Shown here: positions 35,083 to 43,375 of the stretch, piece by piece
Position numbering within the stretch: the stretch's first letter is position 1
How the letters are laid out: each line of letters begins with the position of its first letter
Assembly (NCBI GenBank): GCA_028702675.1
Contig: JAQVOJ010000006.1
Coordinates: 8,911-55,671, forward strand
Direction: 5' to 3'
DNA length: 46,761 nt
Source: Bacteroidales bacterium
GTDB taxonomy: Bacteria > Bacteroidota > Bacteroidia > Bacteroidales > ML635J-15
Notes under the pieces: generated by a model
What the model saw: the letters and a program-made list of their open reading frames with translations, nothing else
Databases searched by the model: none
Told to the model about the DNA's origin: nothing
Translations under genes and position numbers: made by a program

Positions 35083-36762
35083 ATGCCTGTAAATATTTTA
35101 GTAAATAATAATAAAATAAAAGCCGAAAAAGGTAAAATGCTTTTACAGGTGCTATTAGATAATGGCATTAGAATTCCTACACTTTGCAATTTGTCTGATA
35201 TGTTGCCAACAGGTGCTTGCCGTTTGTGTGTTGTAGAAATTGCCGAAACAGGAGAACTTATTCCTGCTTGTTCTACACCTGTTACTGACGGATTAAATAT
35301 ATTTACACACTCTAAAAGAGTTATAAGAGCTAGACAAACCATCGTAGATTTATTACTTACTAATCATCCCGAAGATTGTTTGTATTGTGATAAAAATCGT
35401 AATTGTGAGCTTCAACTATTAGCAGATGAGCTTAATTTGAGAGAAAGAATCTTTACGGGAAGAAAAAAAATCGGAAAAATTGATAGATCAAGTCAAGGAA
35501 TTGTTTTAGACCTTAGTAAATGTATCTTATGCGGACGATGTGTAAAAGTGTGTGATAATATTGCCGGAGTTTCTGCTCTAGACCATGTATATCGAGGAAA
35601 AAACTCAAGCATTTCTACGGTTTTTAATAAAGGTTTATACTATTCAACATGCATTCAATGCGGACAGTGCCTAAATGTTTGCCCTACAGGTGCATTGAGC
35701 GAAAAATCTAATTTAAAGCAAGTTGTAGAACGTCTAATGATAAATTCGCAACCAATTAATGCAATATTATCTACAAGTAGCATTATTTCAATTGCTGATA
35801 GATTTGGAATTAGAAAAGTGGATGATGCGGCTCAATTTATTATTGCAGCAATGCACGAAATTGGGTTTAAAACTGTAGTTCCCGAAGGTTTTGGTAGCGA
35901 TGTATATATAATAAAATATGGCAAAATTATTAACGAACTGATTAATAGAAAAGATTTTAAAATTATTATTTCAGACTGCCCTGCAGTTAAGCAATGGATA
36001 GAACTGAAATATCCCGAAGATTTAAAATATTTGCCAAATTTTAAATCTGCTCAGCAAATTATGGCAAAAGCTGTACATGAATTTAGCAAGTCTCCAACAA
36101 GAATTGTTAATGTTGCTGTGATGCCTTGTATTGCTCGTAAAAACGAAGCTTTAGATGTTGATAATCTCTCGCGTGGTTTGCCCGATTTAGATTATGTAAT
36201 TAGTACTTCAGAGCTTTTACAATTGTTCAGAACCAGAGGGATTACATATCCATTTCCTCGAAAAGCAATGTTCGATACTCCATTTGTCTCTTTTAGCCTT
36301 GCTGCTATAGCATCACAAGTATCGGGTGGCTTGAGCGAATCAATTTTTGATACCGCCGGACATAAAAATTTTGCATCGGCAATTAAATCCAAAATTAACA
36401 ACAAAGAAGCAAAAGATTTTAAAATAATAGAATCTGATATTAATGGAAATACATTTGGATTAGCTGTAATTAATGGTTTAAAATCAATAAATCAAAATTT
36501 TGAGAATGTGATGAATAATAAAGATATTCAGTTTATCGAATTAACTGCTTGTAAAGGTGGTTGTGTGGCAGGCTGTAGCCAACTTTCGGTAAACGAGTCG
36601 GGGATTCAAAAAATCATTAACGAAAGTATTCAACAAACTATAATTCGGGATCCCAATACTAATCCATATTATAAGGGTTTAGTAAACGAGAATAAAATAT
36701 CAGACGAAATAATTGGTTATAAAAATAGTACGATAAACCGATATTTAATCAATGAAAAATAA
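35083..36762 (+). CDS. hydA: HydA-like [FeFe]-hydrogenase subunit with altered active site
   Basis: The 559-residue protein has the modular N-terminus of HydA: a [2Fe-2S] domain (C35, C46, C49, C63), a His-Cys3 [4Fe-4S] site (H95, C99, C102, C108) and two [4Fe-4S] motifs (147-157 and 190-200). The H-domain keeps the four cysteines that hold the H-cluster cubane (C299, C349, C490, C494). However, the usual TSCCP of motif L1 reads ISDCP: the residue equal to proton-relay Cys299 of the C. pasteurianum enzyme is Asp298. The position equal to relay Ser319 is Pro, the Glu-rich stretch after FGAD reads FGSDVYIIKYG, and the conserved motif-L2 Lys appears as Arg (MPCIARKNE). The small C-terminal domain is weakly matched. 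It is either a divergent hydrogenase with another proton path, or a non-catalytic or sensory relative. Maturases HydE, HydF and HydG are not in the window. Confidence 0.8.
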   Translation: MPVNILVNNNKIKAEKGKMLLQVLLDNGIRIPTLCNLSDMLPTGACRLCVVEIAETGELIPACSTPVTDGLNIFTHSKRVIRARQTIVDLLLTNHPEDCLYCDKNRNCELQLLADELNLRERIFTGRKKIGKIDRSSQGIVLDLSKCILCGRCVKVCDNIAGVSALDHVYRGKNSSISTVFNKGLYYSTCIQCGQCLNVCPTGALSEKSNLKQVVERLMINSQPINAILSTSSIISIADRFGIRKVDDAAQFIIAAMHEIGFKTVVPEGFGSDVYIIKYGKIINELINRKDFKIIISDCPAVKQWIELKYPEDLKYLPNFKSAQQIMAKAVHEFSKSPTRIVNVAVMPCIARKNEALDVDNLSRGLPDLDYVISTSELLQLFRTRGITYPFPRKAMFDTPFVSFSLAAIASQVSGGLSESIFDTAGHKNFASAIKSKINNKEAKDFKIIESDINGNTFGLAVINGLKSINQNFENVMNNKDIQFIELTACKGGCVAGCSQLSVNESGIQKIINESIQQTIIRDPNTNPYYKGLVNENKISDEIIGYKNSTINRYLINEK

Positions 36763-38740
36763 ACAACAAATAGTATATACAATTGAAGACCTTTGCGAAA
36801 TGTGTTATACATGTGTTAGGGTCTGTCCTGCAAAAGCTATTAGTATCACAAATGGTCAAGCACAAGTTATACCTGAACGGTGTATTGCTTGCGGTAATTG
36901 CATTAGAGTATGTACTCGAAATGCAAAAATGTTTCGTAATAACGAAACCGATTTACTGACTATGATTGAAAATAAGGAGAATATGATTGCAGTAATTGCT
37001 CCAAGTTTTCCGGCAGAGTTTAAAGAAGTAGAAGATTATCGAAAAGTTGTTGGTGCTGTTAGAAGTTTAGGTTTCGATAAAGTTGTGGAAGTCGCTTTTG
37101 GAGCAGATATTGTTGCCGAACATTATAAAAATTTGCTCGCTAATAGTGATAAAAACACTAGGTTTATTTCTAGCGATTGTCCTGCTGTTGTAAATTATAT
37201 TACTAAATATCATCCAAGACTAACCAGTAATTTAGCCCCTATTGTATCGCCTGTAATGGCTATAGTTAGGGTATTAAAGCATAAGTATGCCAACAAATAC
37301 AAAATAGTGTTTTTTGGACCATGTATTGCCAAAAAAGATGAATCCGACGAAGTTGATCTTACTATTACTTTTACGGAATTGCGTTCGGTTATGAGTTTAA
37401 AAAACATCTCTGCAAAAGAAGCTGAACCATCAGAATTTGACCCGCCACATAGTGGGAGAGGTGCAGTTTTCCCAATTAGTAGAGGTTTAATACAAACTAT
37501 TAATTTGAAAGAAGACGTTGTAGAAGGAAATATTGTAGTAGCTGACGGTAAATCTAATTTCAAAGAAGCTATTAATGAGTTTGATAACGGACTTATAAGC
37601 GACCATCATTTAGAATTGCTGTGTTGTGAAGGATGCATTATGGGACCAGGTATGTCCGAATTAGGTAAACGATACGAAAATAGGGCTTATGTAACTAACT
37701 ATGTAAAAGAAAAATTTAATAATATTGATGTAGAAGAATGGAAAAAGGAGCTTGAAGCAACTAAAGAAATTGACTTTAGTCGGAGTTTTGAACCTGACGA
37801 TGTAAGAGTTTTAAGACCTTCGCAAGAAGAATTAGATAATTTATATAAAAAAATGGGTAAAACACGACCCGAGGATCATTTAAATTGCCAAGCTTGTGGT
37901 TACGATTCATGCGAAGAACATGCAATTGCTGTTCTTAGAGGTCTTGCCGAAGTAGAAATGTGTTTGCCATATATGATAAAAGAATTGCATAAATCGGTTG
38001 ATGAACTTAATTTTAAAAATGTAAAACTTGCCAATATGAGGCAAGCCCTTAAGCAAAGCGAGAAACTGGCACATTTGGGGCAATTATCAGCAGGAATTGC
38101 TCACGAACTCAACAACCCCCTCGGTGTAGTTATAATGTATAGCAATATCTTACTTGACGAAGCTGGACCAAACAGTGATGTGGCAGAAGATTTAAAAATG
38201 ATAACAGAACAAGCACAAAGATGTAAAAACATTGTTGGTGGTTTATTAAATTTTGCTCGTAAAAATAAAGTAAGCTATGAATCTATATCGGTTGTAGAGC
38301 TAATACAACAATGTTTAAAATCTGTACTTATTCCCGAAGATATTGAAGTAGAAATTAAAAATTACGTTAAAAATAGTAATATCAATGTAGATATAGAACA
38401 AATGACACAAGCTTTATCAAATATTGTAAAAAATGCTGTTGAGGCAATATCTGATAAAGGGAAAATTATTATTTACCTATATGATACTGACGATTATATA
38501 AATATTGAAATTGAAGATACAGGTTCAGGTATTAATAACGAAAATCTTGAGAAAGTATTTACACCTTTCTTTACTACAAAAGGATTGGGAAAAGGTACCG
38601 GTTTAGGTTTACCTACTGTGTATGGAGTCGTAAAAATGCACAAAGGAAAAATTAGAATTGAAACCAACAATAATCCTGAAAAAGGACGAACAGGAACAAA
38701 ATTTATCATTAATTTACCTAAAAATCCACAATTATTTTGA
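36752..38740 (+). CDS. hydS: Sensory [FeFe]-hydrogenase fused to histidine kinase (HydS-type)
   Basis: The 662-residue fusion begins with two [4Fe-4S] ferredoxin motifs (C15-C25, C44-C54). The H-domain of the sensory class follows: motif L1 SSDCPAVV with Asp142 at the proton-relay position and Cys143, L2 GPCIAKKDE with Cys191, and L3 LCCEGCIMGPG with Cys291, Cys292 and Cys295. Then come a [4Fe-4S] domain (CQACGYDSC, with a further Cys404), a coiled segment, a HisKA domain with His451 in HELNNPLG, and an ATPase domain (DTGSG, GKGTGLGLP). It should sense H2 or redox state and phosphorylate a partner. No PAS domain separates sensor from kinase. It overlaps the hydA-like gene by 11 bases and is followed directly by a receiver gene, its likely partner. 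Confidence 0.88.
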   Translation: MKNKQQIVYTIEDLCEMCYTCVRVCPAKAISITNGQAQVIPERCIACGNCIRVCTRNAKMFRNNETDLLTMIENKENMIAVIAPSFPAEFKEVEDYRKVVGAVRSLGFDKVVEVAFGADIVAEHYKNLLANSDKNTRFISSDCPAVVNYITKYHPRLTSNLAPIVSPVMAIVRVLKHKYANKYKIVFFGPCIAKKDESDEVDLTITFTELRSVMSLKNISAKEAEPSEFDPPHSGRGAVFPISRGLIQTINLKEDVVEGNIVVADGKSNFKEAINEFDNGLISDHHLELLCCEGCIMGPGMSELGKRYENRAYVTNYVKEKFNNIDVEEWKKELEATKEIDFSRSFEPDDVRVLRPSQEELDNLYKKMGKTRPEDHLNCQACGYDSCEEHAIAVLRGLAEVEMCLPYMIKELHKSVDELNFKNVKLANMRQALKQSEKLAHLGQLSAGIAHELNNPLGVVIMYSNILLDEAGPNSDVAEDLKMITEQAQRCKNIVGGLLNFARKNKVSYESISVVELIQQCLKSVLIPEDIEVEIKNYVKNSNINVDIEQMTQALSNIVKNAVEAISDKGKIIIYLYDTDDYINIEIEDTGSGINNENLEKVFTPFFTTKGLGKGTGLGLPTVYGVVKMHKGKIRIETNNNPEKGRTGTKFIINLPKNPQLF

Positions 38741-38742
38741 TT

Positions 38743-39126
38743 ATGAATAAGCAAAATGTAAATATCTTAATAGCTGATGACGATCCCGATTACTTATTCC
38801 AGTTTTCGCTATTGCTTAGTAACGAGGGTTTTAATGTAATTCAAACAAGCAGTCAAAAAGAAGCCGAAGCCTATCTTGAAACTAATAAGCCGGATATTGC
38901 CGTATTCGATTTAATGATGGAGCAACACGACAGCGGGTTTATACTTGCTTATAAAACAAAAAAAGTGTATCCCGACATTCCCGTAATTATTTGTACTGCA
39001 GTAGGCTCAGAAACAGGGATGAGTTTTGATATAGATAATAATTGGATTAAAGCTGACCTTTATCTCGAAAAAGGAAAAGCTACAAGCATTTTGGCCGAAG
39101 AAGTTAAAAATCTTTTAAATTTATGA
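38743..39126 (+). CDS. Single-domain response regulator (receiver only)
   Basis: The 127-residue protein is a lone receiver domain: acidic pocket ADDDPD near the N-terminus, phosphoacceptor Asp in AVFDLMME, the Thr in ICTAVG, and the conserved Lys in YLEKGKA. No output domain follows. The frame extends to a TTG at 38737 overlapping the kinase stop, but the ATG at 38743 is the better start. Lying between a sensory-hydrogenase kinase and a receiver-kinase, it is a good candidate for a phosphate carrier between the two. It ends in an ATGA overlap with the next gene. Confidence 0.88.
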   Translation: MNKQNVNILIADDDPDYLFQFSLLLSNEGFNVIQTSSQKEAEAYLETNKPDIAVFDLMMEQHDSGFILAYKTKKVYPDIPVIICTAVGSETGMSFDIDNNWIKADLYLEKGKATSILAEEVKNLLNL

Positions 39127-40247
39127 TTATGGATAAACTGAATATTTTAGTTGTTGACGATGAGCCTGGTATAAGAATGGGTGTAAAAAGGGTATTACAA
39201 CAATTCGAGGTTGATTATCCCTTTATGGACGAACCTATTGGTTTCAATGTAGTAGATGTTGAAACCGGCGAAGAAGCAATTGAATTATTAAATTCCAATA
39301 ATTACGATGTTGTTTTTCTTGATAATAAACTTCCAGGGATTCAAGGTATAGAAGTATTAGAATATATTAATAAAAATATGCCCGAAACACGTGTTATTAT
39401 GATAACTTCTTACGCTTCGCTTGAATTAGCTGTAAAAGCAACTAAAATAGGAGCTTACGATTTTGTCCCTAAACCTTTCACTCCCGCCGAATTACGTGCA
39501 TGTACCGAAAATGTTGCGAAGCAAGTCTTTCTTAAAAAAATGACTAAAAAGCTTCATAAAGAAGGAAGACATATTAGGTTTCAGTTTCTTTCATTGTTGT
39601 CTCACGAGCTTAAAAATCCGATTGGTGCAGTTGAAGGGTATCTAAAAATGATTAAAGAACGTAAAGCAGGAAATAATATCGACAGTTATGATGAAATGAT
39701 AATGAGATCACTCGAAAGATTAAACAATATGAGAGATTTAATTATGGATTTACTTGATCTGAGTAAAATTTCAGGCGGAGAAAAAAACAGAGAACTAAAA
39801 GATATTGATATTTCTCAAATTGCTAAAGAAGCTATCAACGCTATGCAACCAATGGCAATTCAAAAAGATATTCAAATGTATCTTAATTGCAAAGAAAATA
39901 TATTTTTGTATGGCGATACAAGGGAAATAGAAATGATATTTAATAATCTAATATCAAATGCAATAAAATATAATGAGAAAAACGGCAGAGTAGATGTGTT
40001 TATCGAAGAAACACCTAAAACAGTAAAAGTTGTTGTTGCCGACACAGGAATTGGAATATCAAAAGACGACCAACAAAAATTATTTAATGAGTTTGTAAGA
40101 ATTAAAAATACTAAAACAAAAAATATTTCAGGGAGCGGTTTAGGTTTATCGATAGTAAGTCAAATTCTTGAAAATTACCATGCCGAAATTACTGTTAATA
40201 GTGAACCAAACGAAGGTTCAGAATTTATCATAGTGTTTAATAAATAA
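39123..40247 (+). CDS. Receiver-histidine kinase hybrid
   Basis: The 374-residue protein has an N-terminal receiver domain (LVVDDEPGIR, FLDNKLPG with the phosphoacceptor Asp, MITSYAS, FVPKPFTP). A HisKA domain follows (SLLSHELKNPIGAVEGYLKM), then an ATPase domain (NNLISNAIKYNEKNG, VADTGIGIS, SGSGLGLSIV). It has no membrane segment, so it is cytoplasmic. Because the receiver comes before the kinase, kinase activity may be controlled by phosphate from the upstream sensory kinase, giving a relay. No DNA-binding regulator for its output is in the operon. It overlaps the preceding receiver by four bases. Confidence 0.9.
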   Translation: MIMDKLNILVVDDEPGIRMGVKRVLQQFEVDYPFMDEPIGFNVVDVETGEEAIELLNSNNYDVVFLDNKLPGIQGIEVLEYINKNMPETRVIMITSYASLELAVKATKIGAYDFVPKPFTPAELRACTENVAKQVFLKKMTKKLHKEGRHIRFQFLSLLSHELKNPIGAVEGYLKMIKERKAGNNIDSYDEMIMRSLERLNNMRDLIMDLLDLSKISGGEKNRELKDIDISQIAKEAINAMQPMAIQKDIQMYLNCKENIFLYGDTREIEMIFNNLISNAIKYNEKNGRVDVFIEETPKTVKVVVADTGIGISKDDQQKLFNEFVRIKNTKTKNISGSGLGLSIVSQILENYHAEITVNSEPNEGSEFIIVFNK

Positions 40248-40263
40248 GATTAAAGTATATTTT

Positions 40264-40893
40264 ATGTTGCCGGAAAAAACAATAGAAAGGCTTAGCCAAT
40301 ACCGAAGGCTTTTACTTGCTAATAAACAAAAAGGAAAAGAGAATATTTTTTCACACGAAATAGCTGTACAACTTCATCTTACATCGGTACAAGTAAGACG
40401 CGATATTATGTTAATAGGATATTCAGGTACGCAACGCAAAGGGTATAATATCGATTTGCTTATCGAGAAAATAAGCTCAATACTTGACGACGAAAAGGGG
40501 TTGAATAGCATTATTATCGGAATGGGGAATCTTGGTAAAGCTATATCAACCTATTTTTATGGTAAGCGTAATAAAATTGATATAGTTGCAGCTTTTGATA
40601 TAGATATAAAAAAAACGGGACGTTTAATTTCTGGCGTGTGGTGCTATCATACTTCTGATTTAGAAACTATTATAAAAGAGAAACAAATAAGTCTTGCTAT
40701 TTTAGCATTAGCTCCCGAAGCAGCGCAAGATATTACCGACAGAATAATTTTTGCAGGTGTTAAAGGTATTCTTAATTTTACATCGGTTCCACTAAATGTG
40801 TTGCCAAATGTGTATTTAGAAAATTATGATATGGTTACCTCTATAGAAAAGGTCGCTTATTTTGTTAAAGAAAATCATTTGCAGAATCGATGA
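40264..40893 (+). CDS. rex: Redox-sensing transcriptional repressor Rex
   Basis: The 209-residue protein matches Rex over its length. The winged-helix DNA-binding part reads TIERLSQYRRLLL, EIAVQLHLTSVQVRRDIMLI and GYSGTQRKGYNI. The Rossmann NADH-binding part reads SIIIGMGNLGKAIS, VAAFDIDIKKTG and ILALAPEAAQDITDRI. Rex dimers bind DNA when NAD+ dominates and leave it when NADH rises. Two Rex operators lie at the start of this same operon, so it probably controls its own synthesis along with the hydrogenase genes. The stop overlaps the ATG of the RibF-like gene. Confidence 0.95.
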   Translation: MLPEKTIERLSQYRRLLLANKQKGKENIFSHEIAVQLHLTSVQVRRDIMLIGYSGTQRKGYNIDLLIEKISSILDDEKGLNSIIIGMGNLGKAISTYFYGKRNKIDIVAAFDIDIKKTGRLISGVWCYHTSDLETIIKEKQISLAILALAPEAAQDITDRIIFAGVKGILNFTSVPLNVLPNVYLENYDMVTSIEKVAYFVKENHLQNR

Positions 40894-41780
40894 AAGTACA
40901 TTACGGATTTGAGAGTATAAGTCAGATTAAAAAACCGGTTGTTACTACCGGTTCTTTCGATGGTGTGCATGTGGGGCATAGAGTTATTCTTAAAAGATTA
41001 AATACAATTGCTCACAAAAACAATGGTGAATCGGTGTTAATTACATTTCATCCACACCCTAGAAAAGTTTTGTTTCCTGAAAAATCGAAAGACCTTTTCC
41101 TTATCAATTCTCAAATAGAAAAAAAATATTTGTTAGAATCAGTACAAATTGATCACGTTATAATTGTGGAGTTTACTAAAGAGTTTTCCGAAATATCTTC
41201 GCAAGAGTTTGTCCAAGATTATCTTATCAAAAAGCTTAATTCTCATACAATCATTGTTGGTTTTAATCACCATTTCGGACATAACAGAATGGGAGATTAT
41301 AATTATTTGTACGAATTAAGTAAAAAGATGAATTTTGCTGTCGAAGAAATTCCAATGCAAGATATCGAAAACGAAGCTGTAAGTAGTACACGTATTCGTA
41401 AAGCTATTAAAGAAGGACATATTGGTAGGGCAAATGCATATTTAGATCACCCATATTTTATTATTGGCAAAACAAAGCCTGTAAATGAAAAACACTTGAC
41501 TAATAGGATTAGTACCGAAATTATAATTGATGAGGATATTAAAATGTTGCCTCCAGCGGGTAGGTATGCTGCAAAACTTATATCTAACAATTATTCCTTG
41601 AATACTCTGTGCGAGATAAATAATAGAAGGGTGTTAATTTATTTAAATTGCGAATTAGATATTTTTAAGAATCAACCTGTATATTTGGAGTTGCATAAAA
41701 CAATTCGCTTATTCAAAAATGATAATAATCTGTCAACTTTTGATGCTGATAAAATAGAAATTGAAGAACTAATATATTAA
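40890..41780 (+). CDS. RibF-like FAD synthetase with degenerate riboflavin kinase half
   Basis: The 296-residue protein has a clear N-terminal FMN adenylyltransferase (FAD synthetase) domain: TGSFDGVHVGHRVIL, TFHPHPRKVL, FSEISSQEFVQDYLI, VGFNHHFGHNRMGD and SSTRIRKAI. The C-terminal half should hold riboflavin kinase. There the family's glycine-rich GRTLGFPTAN-type motif appears as a segment reading KPVNEKHLTNRIST, and the NIG-type catalytic motif is not visible, although LPPAGRYAAKL keeps the family's LPxxGVYA outline. So FAD synthesis is plausible and riboflavin phosphorylation doubtful. It could also use another substrate. Its start overlaps rex by four bases. Confidence 0.8.
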   Translation: MKVHYGFESISQIKKPVVTTGSFDGVHVGHRVILKRLNTIAHKNNGESVLITFHPHPRKVLFPEKSKDLFLINSQIEKKYLLESVQIDHVIIVEFTKEFSEISSQEFVQDYLIKKLNSHTIIVGFNHHFGHNRMGDYNYLYELSKKMNFAVEEIPMQDIENEAVSSTRIRKAIKEGHIGRANAYLDHPYFIIGKTKPVNEKHLTNRISTEIIIDEDIKMLPPAGRYAAKLISNNYSLNTLCEINNRRVLIYLNCELDIFKNQPVYLELHKTIRLFKNDNNLSTFDADKIEIEELIY

Positions 41781-41794
41781 AATAAAATTGCCTT

Positions 41795-43105
41795 ATGAAA
41801 ATTTCGATGATTGGAACCGGTTATGTAGGACTAGTATCAGGAACATGTTTTTCCGAAATGGGTATTACAGCCACCTGTGTAGATGTTGATGTAGAAAAAA
41901 TTAACGGTCTAAAGAAGAATCAGATTCCAATTTGGGAACCGGGCTTAAATGCTATGGTTAAAAGAAATGCAGAACGTAAAAGATTATTTTTTACAACTAG
42001 CTTAAAAGAAAGTCTGGTAGGAGCAGAAGCTTGTTTTATCGCTGTTGGTACACCACCCGACGAAGATGGTAGTGCCGACCTAAAATATGTTTTGGCAGTA
42101 GCCGACGAAATAGGACAGTATATTACTGATTATATGGTAATTGTAACAAAAAGCACAGTGCCAATAGGTACTGCCGAAAAAGTACGTAAAACTGTACAAG
42201 ATGCACTTAATAAACGTGGTGTGAATATCCCTTTCGATGTAGCTTCAAATCCCGAATTCCTGAAAGAAGGAGATGCAATTGACGACTGTATGCACCCCGA
42301 TAGAATTGTTATTGGTACCGATTCCGACAGAGCTAAACAAATTCTTGATAGACTTTACAAGCCTTTTGTGCTTAACGGACACCCTATTATTTATATGGAT
42401 ATACCTAGCGCCGAACTCACAAAATATACTGCCAACGCTATGTTAGCAACCAAAATTAGTTTTATGAACGATATTGCAAATCTTTGCGAAATTGTTGGAG
42501 CAGATATCAATATGGTACGTAAAGGCATAGGAAGCGATAAAAGAATAGGCCCTTATTTTATTTACGCCGGCACAGGATATGGTGGCTCATGTTTCCCAAA
42601 AGATGTACAAGCAATTATTAAAACCGCAGACGAAAATAATTATTCTCTCGAAATTCTTAAGGCTGTAGAATCTGTTAATAATAGACAGAAAGAAACTTTG
42701 TACCGCAAACTTATGAAATATTTTAATAATGATATTAAAGGGAAGAAGTTTGCTATGTGGGGACTTTCGTTTAAACCAAATACAGATGATATGCGAGAAG
42801 CTCCTGCATTAGTTCTTATCGATAAAATTACTAAAGCCGGTGCCGAAGTTGTAGCTTACGATCCGGTAGCAATCGACGAGTGCAAACGAAGAATTGGTAA
42901 TAAAGTTACTTATGCAAAAACAGCTTACCAAGCAATTGATAATGCTGATGCTTTGCTTCTTGTAACCGAATGGACCGAATTCAGGGTTCTAAATTATCCT
43001 AAGTTGGAAAAACTTAAAAACAAATTAATATTTGATGGTAGAAATATATACGATCCAAATGAATTAAAATCTAATGGATACGAATATTTTAGTATTGGAA
43101 GATAA
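41795..43105 (+). CDS. ugd: UDP-glucose 6-dehydrogenase
   Basis: The 436-residue protein fits the UDP-glucose/GDP-mannose dehydrogenase family: N-terminal NAD-binding MIGTGYVGLVSGTCFSEMG, VGTPPDEDGSADL, STVPIGTA, ASNPEFLKEGDAIDD, the catalytic Cys in GTGYGGSCFPKD, and the C-terminal GLSFKPNTDDMREAP. It oxidises UDP-glucose to UDP-glucuronate while making two NADH. Substrate specificity within the family is assigned by similarity. It sits 14 bases after the RibF-like gene inside a regulatory operon for redox sensing; polysaccharide genes are absent, so its place here is unusual. A TAAAATTG sequence just upstream is a weak promoter candidate. Confidence 0.92.
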   Translation: MKISMIGTGYVGLVSGTCFSEMGITATCVDVDVEKINGLKKNQIPIWEPGLNAMVKRNAERKRLFFTTSLKESLVGAEACFIAVGTPPDEDGSADLKYVLAVADEIGQYITDYMVIVTKSTVPIGTAEKVRKTVQDALNKRGVNIPFDVASNPEFLKEGDAIDDCMHPDRIVIGTDSDRAKQILDRLYKPFVLNGHPIIYMDIPSAELTKYTANAMLATKISFMNDIANLCEIVGADINMVRKGIGSDKRIGPYFIYAGTGYGGSCFPKDVQAIIKTADENNYSLEILKAVESVNNRQKETLYRKLMKYFNNDIKGKKFAMWGLSFKPNTDDMREAPALVLIDKITKAGAEVVAYDPVAIDECKRRIGNKVTYAKTAYQAIDNADALLLVTEWTEFRVLNYPKLEKLKNKLIFDGRNIYDPNELKSNGYEYFSIGR

Positions 43106-43120
43106 ATATACCTATATGTT

Positions 43121-43375
43121 ATGAATAAAAAGGTGGAAATTACTATTTGTTTAGGAAGCTCATGTTTTAGTCGTGGAAATAGAGATTTGGTAAGCTTCGT
43201 ACAAGATTATATTGCCGAACATAAATTGCACGATAGTGTAAATTTTAAAGGAGGACACTGTTTTGGAGCTTGCAACAAAGGACCTGTAGTTATTATCAAT
43301 GGACAACAATATTATTCATTGACACGACAAAAATTGGGTGAGCTGTTAAATGATTGTTTTAATATAAATAAATGA
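43121..43375 (+). CDS. Thioredoxin-like [2Fe-2S] ferredoxin
   Basis: The 84-residue protein has the four-cysteine pattern of thioredoxin-like [2Fe-2S] ferredoxins, CLGSSC (C10, C15) and CFGAC (C47, C51), within VNFKGGHCFGACNKGPVVII. Small genes of this type often lie beside HydC/HydB and sensory hydrogenase genes. It could carry electrons to the second sensory hydrogenase, whose start overlaps its stop (ATGA). Confidence 0.88.
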   Translation: MNKKVEITICLGSSCFSRGNRDLVSFVQDYIAEHKLHDSVNFKGGHCFGACNKGPVVIINGQQYYSLTRQKLGELLNDCFNINK

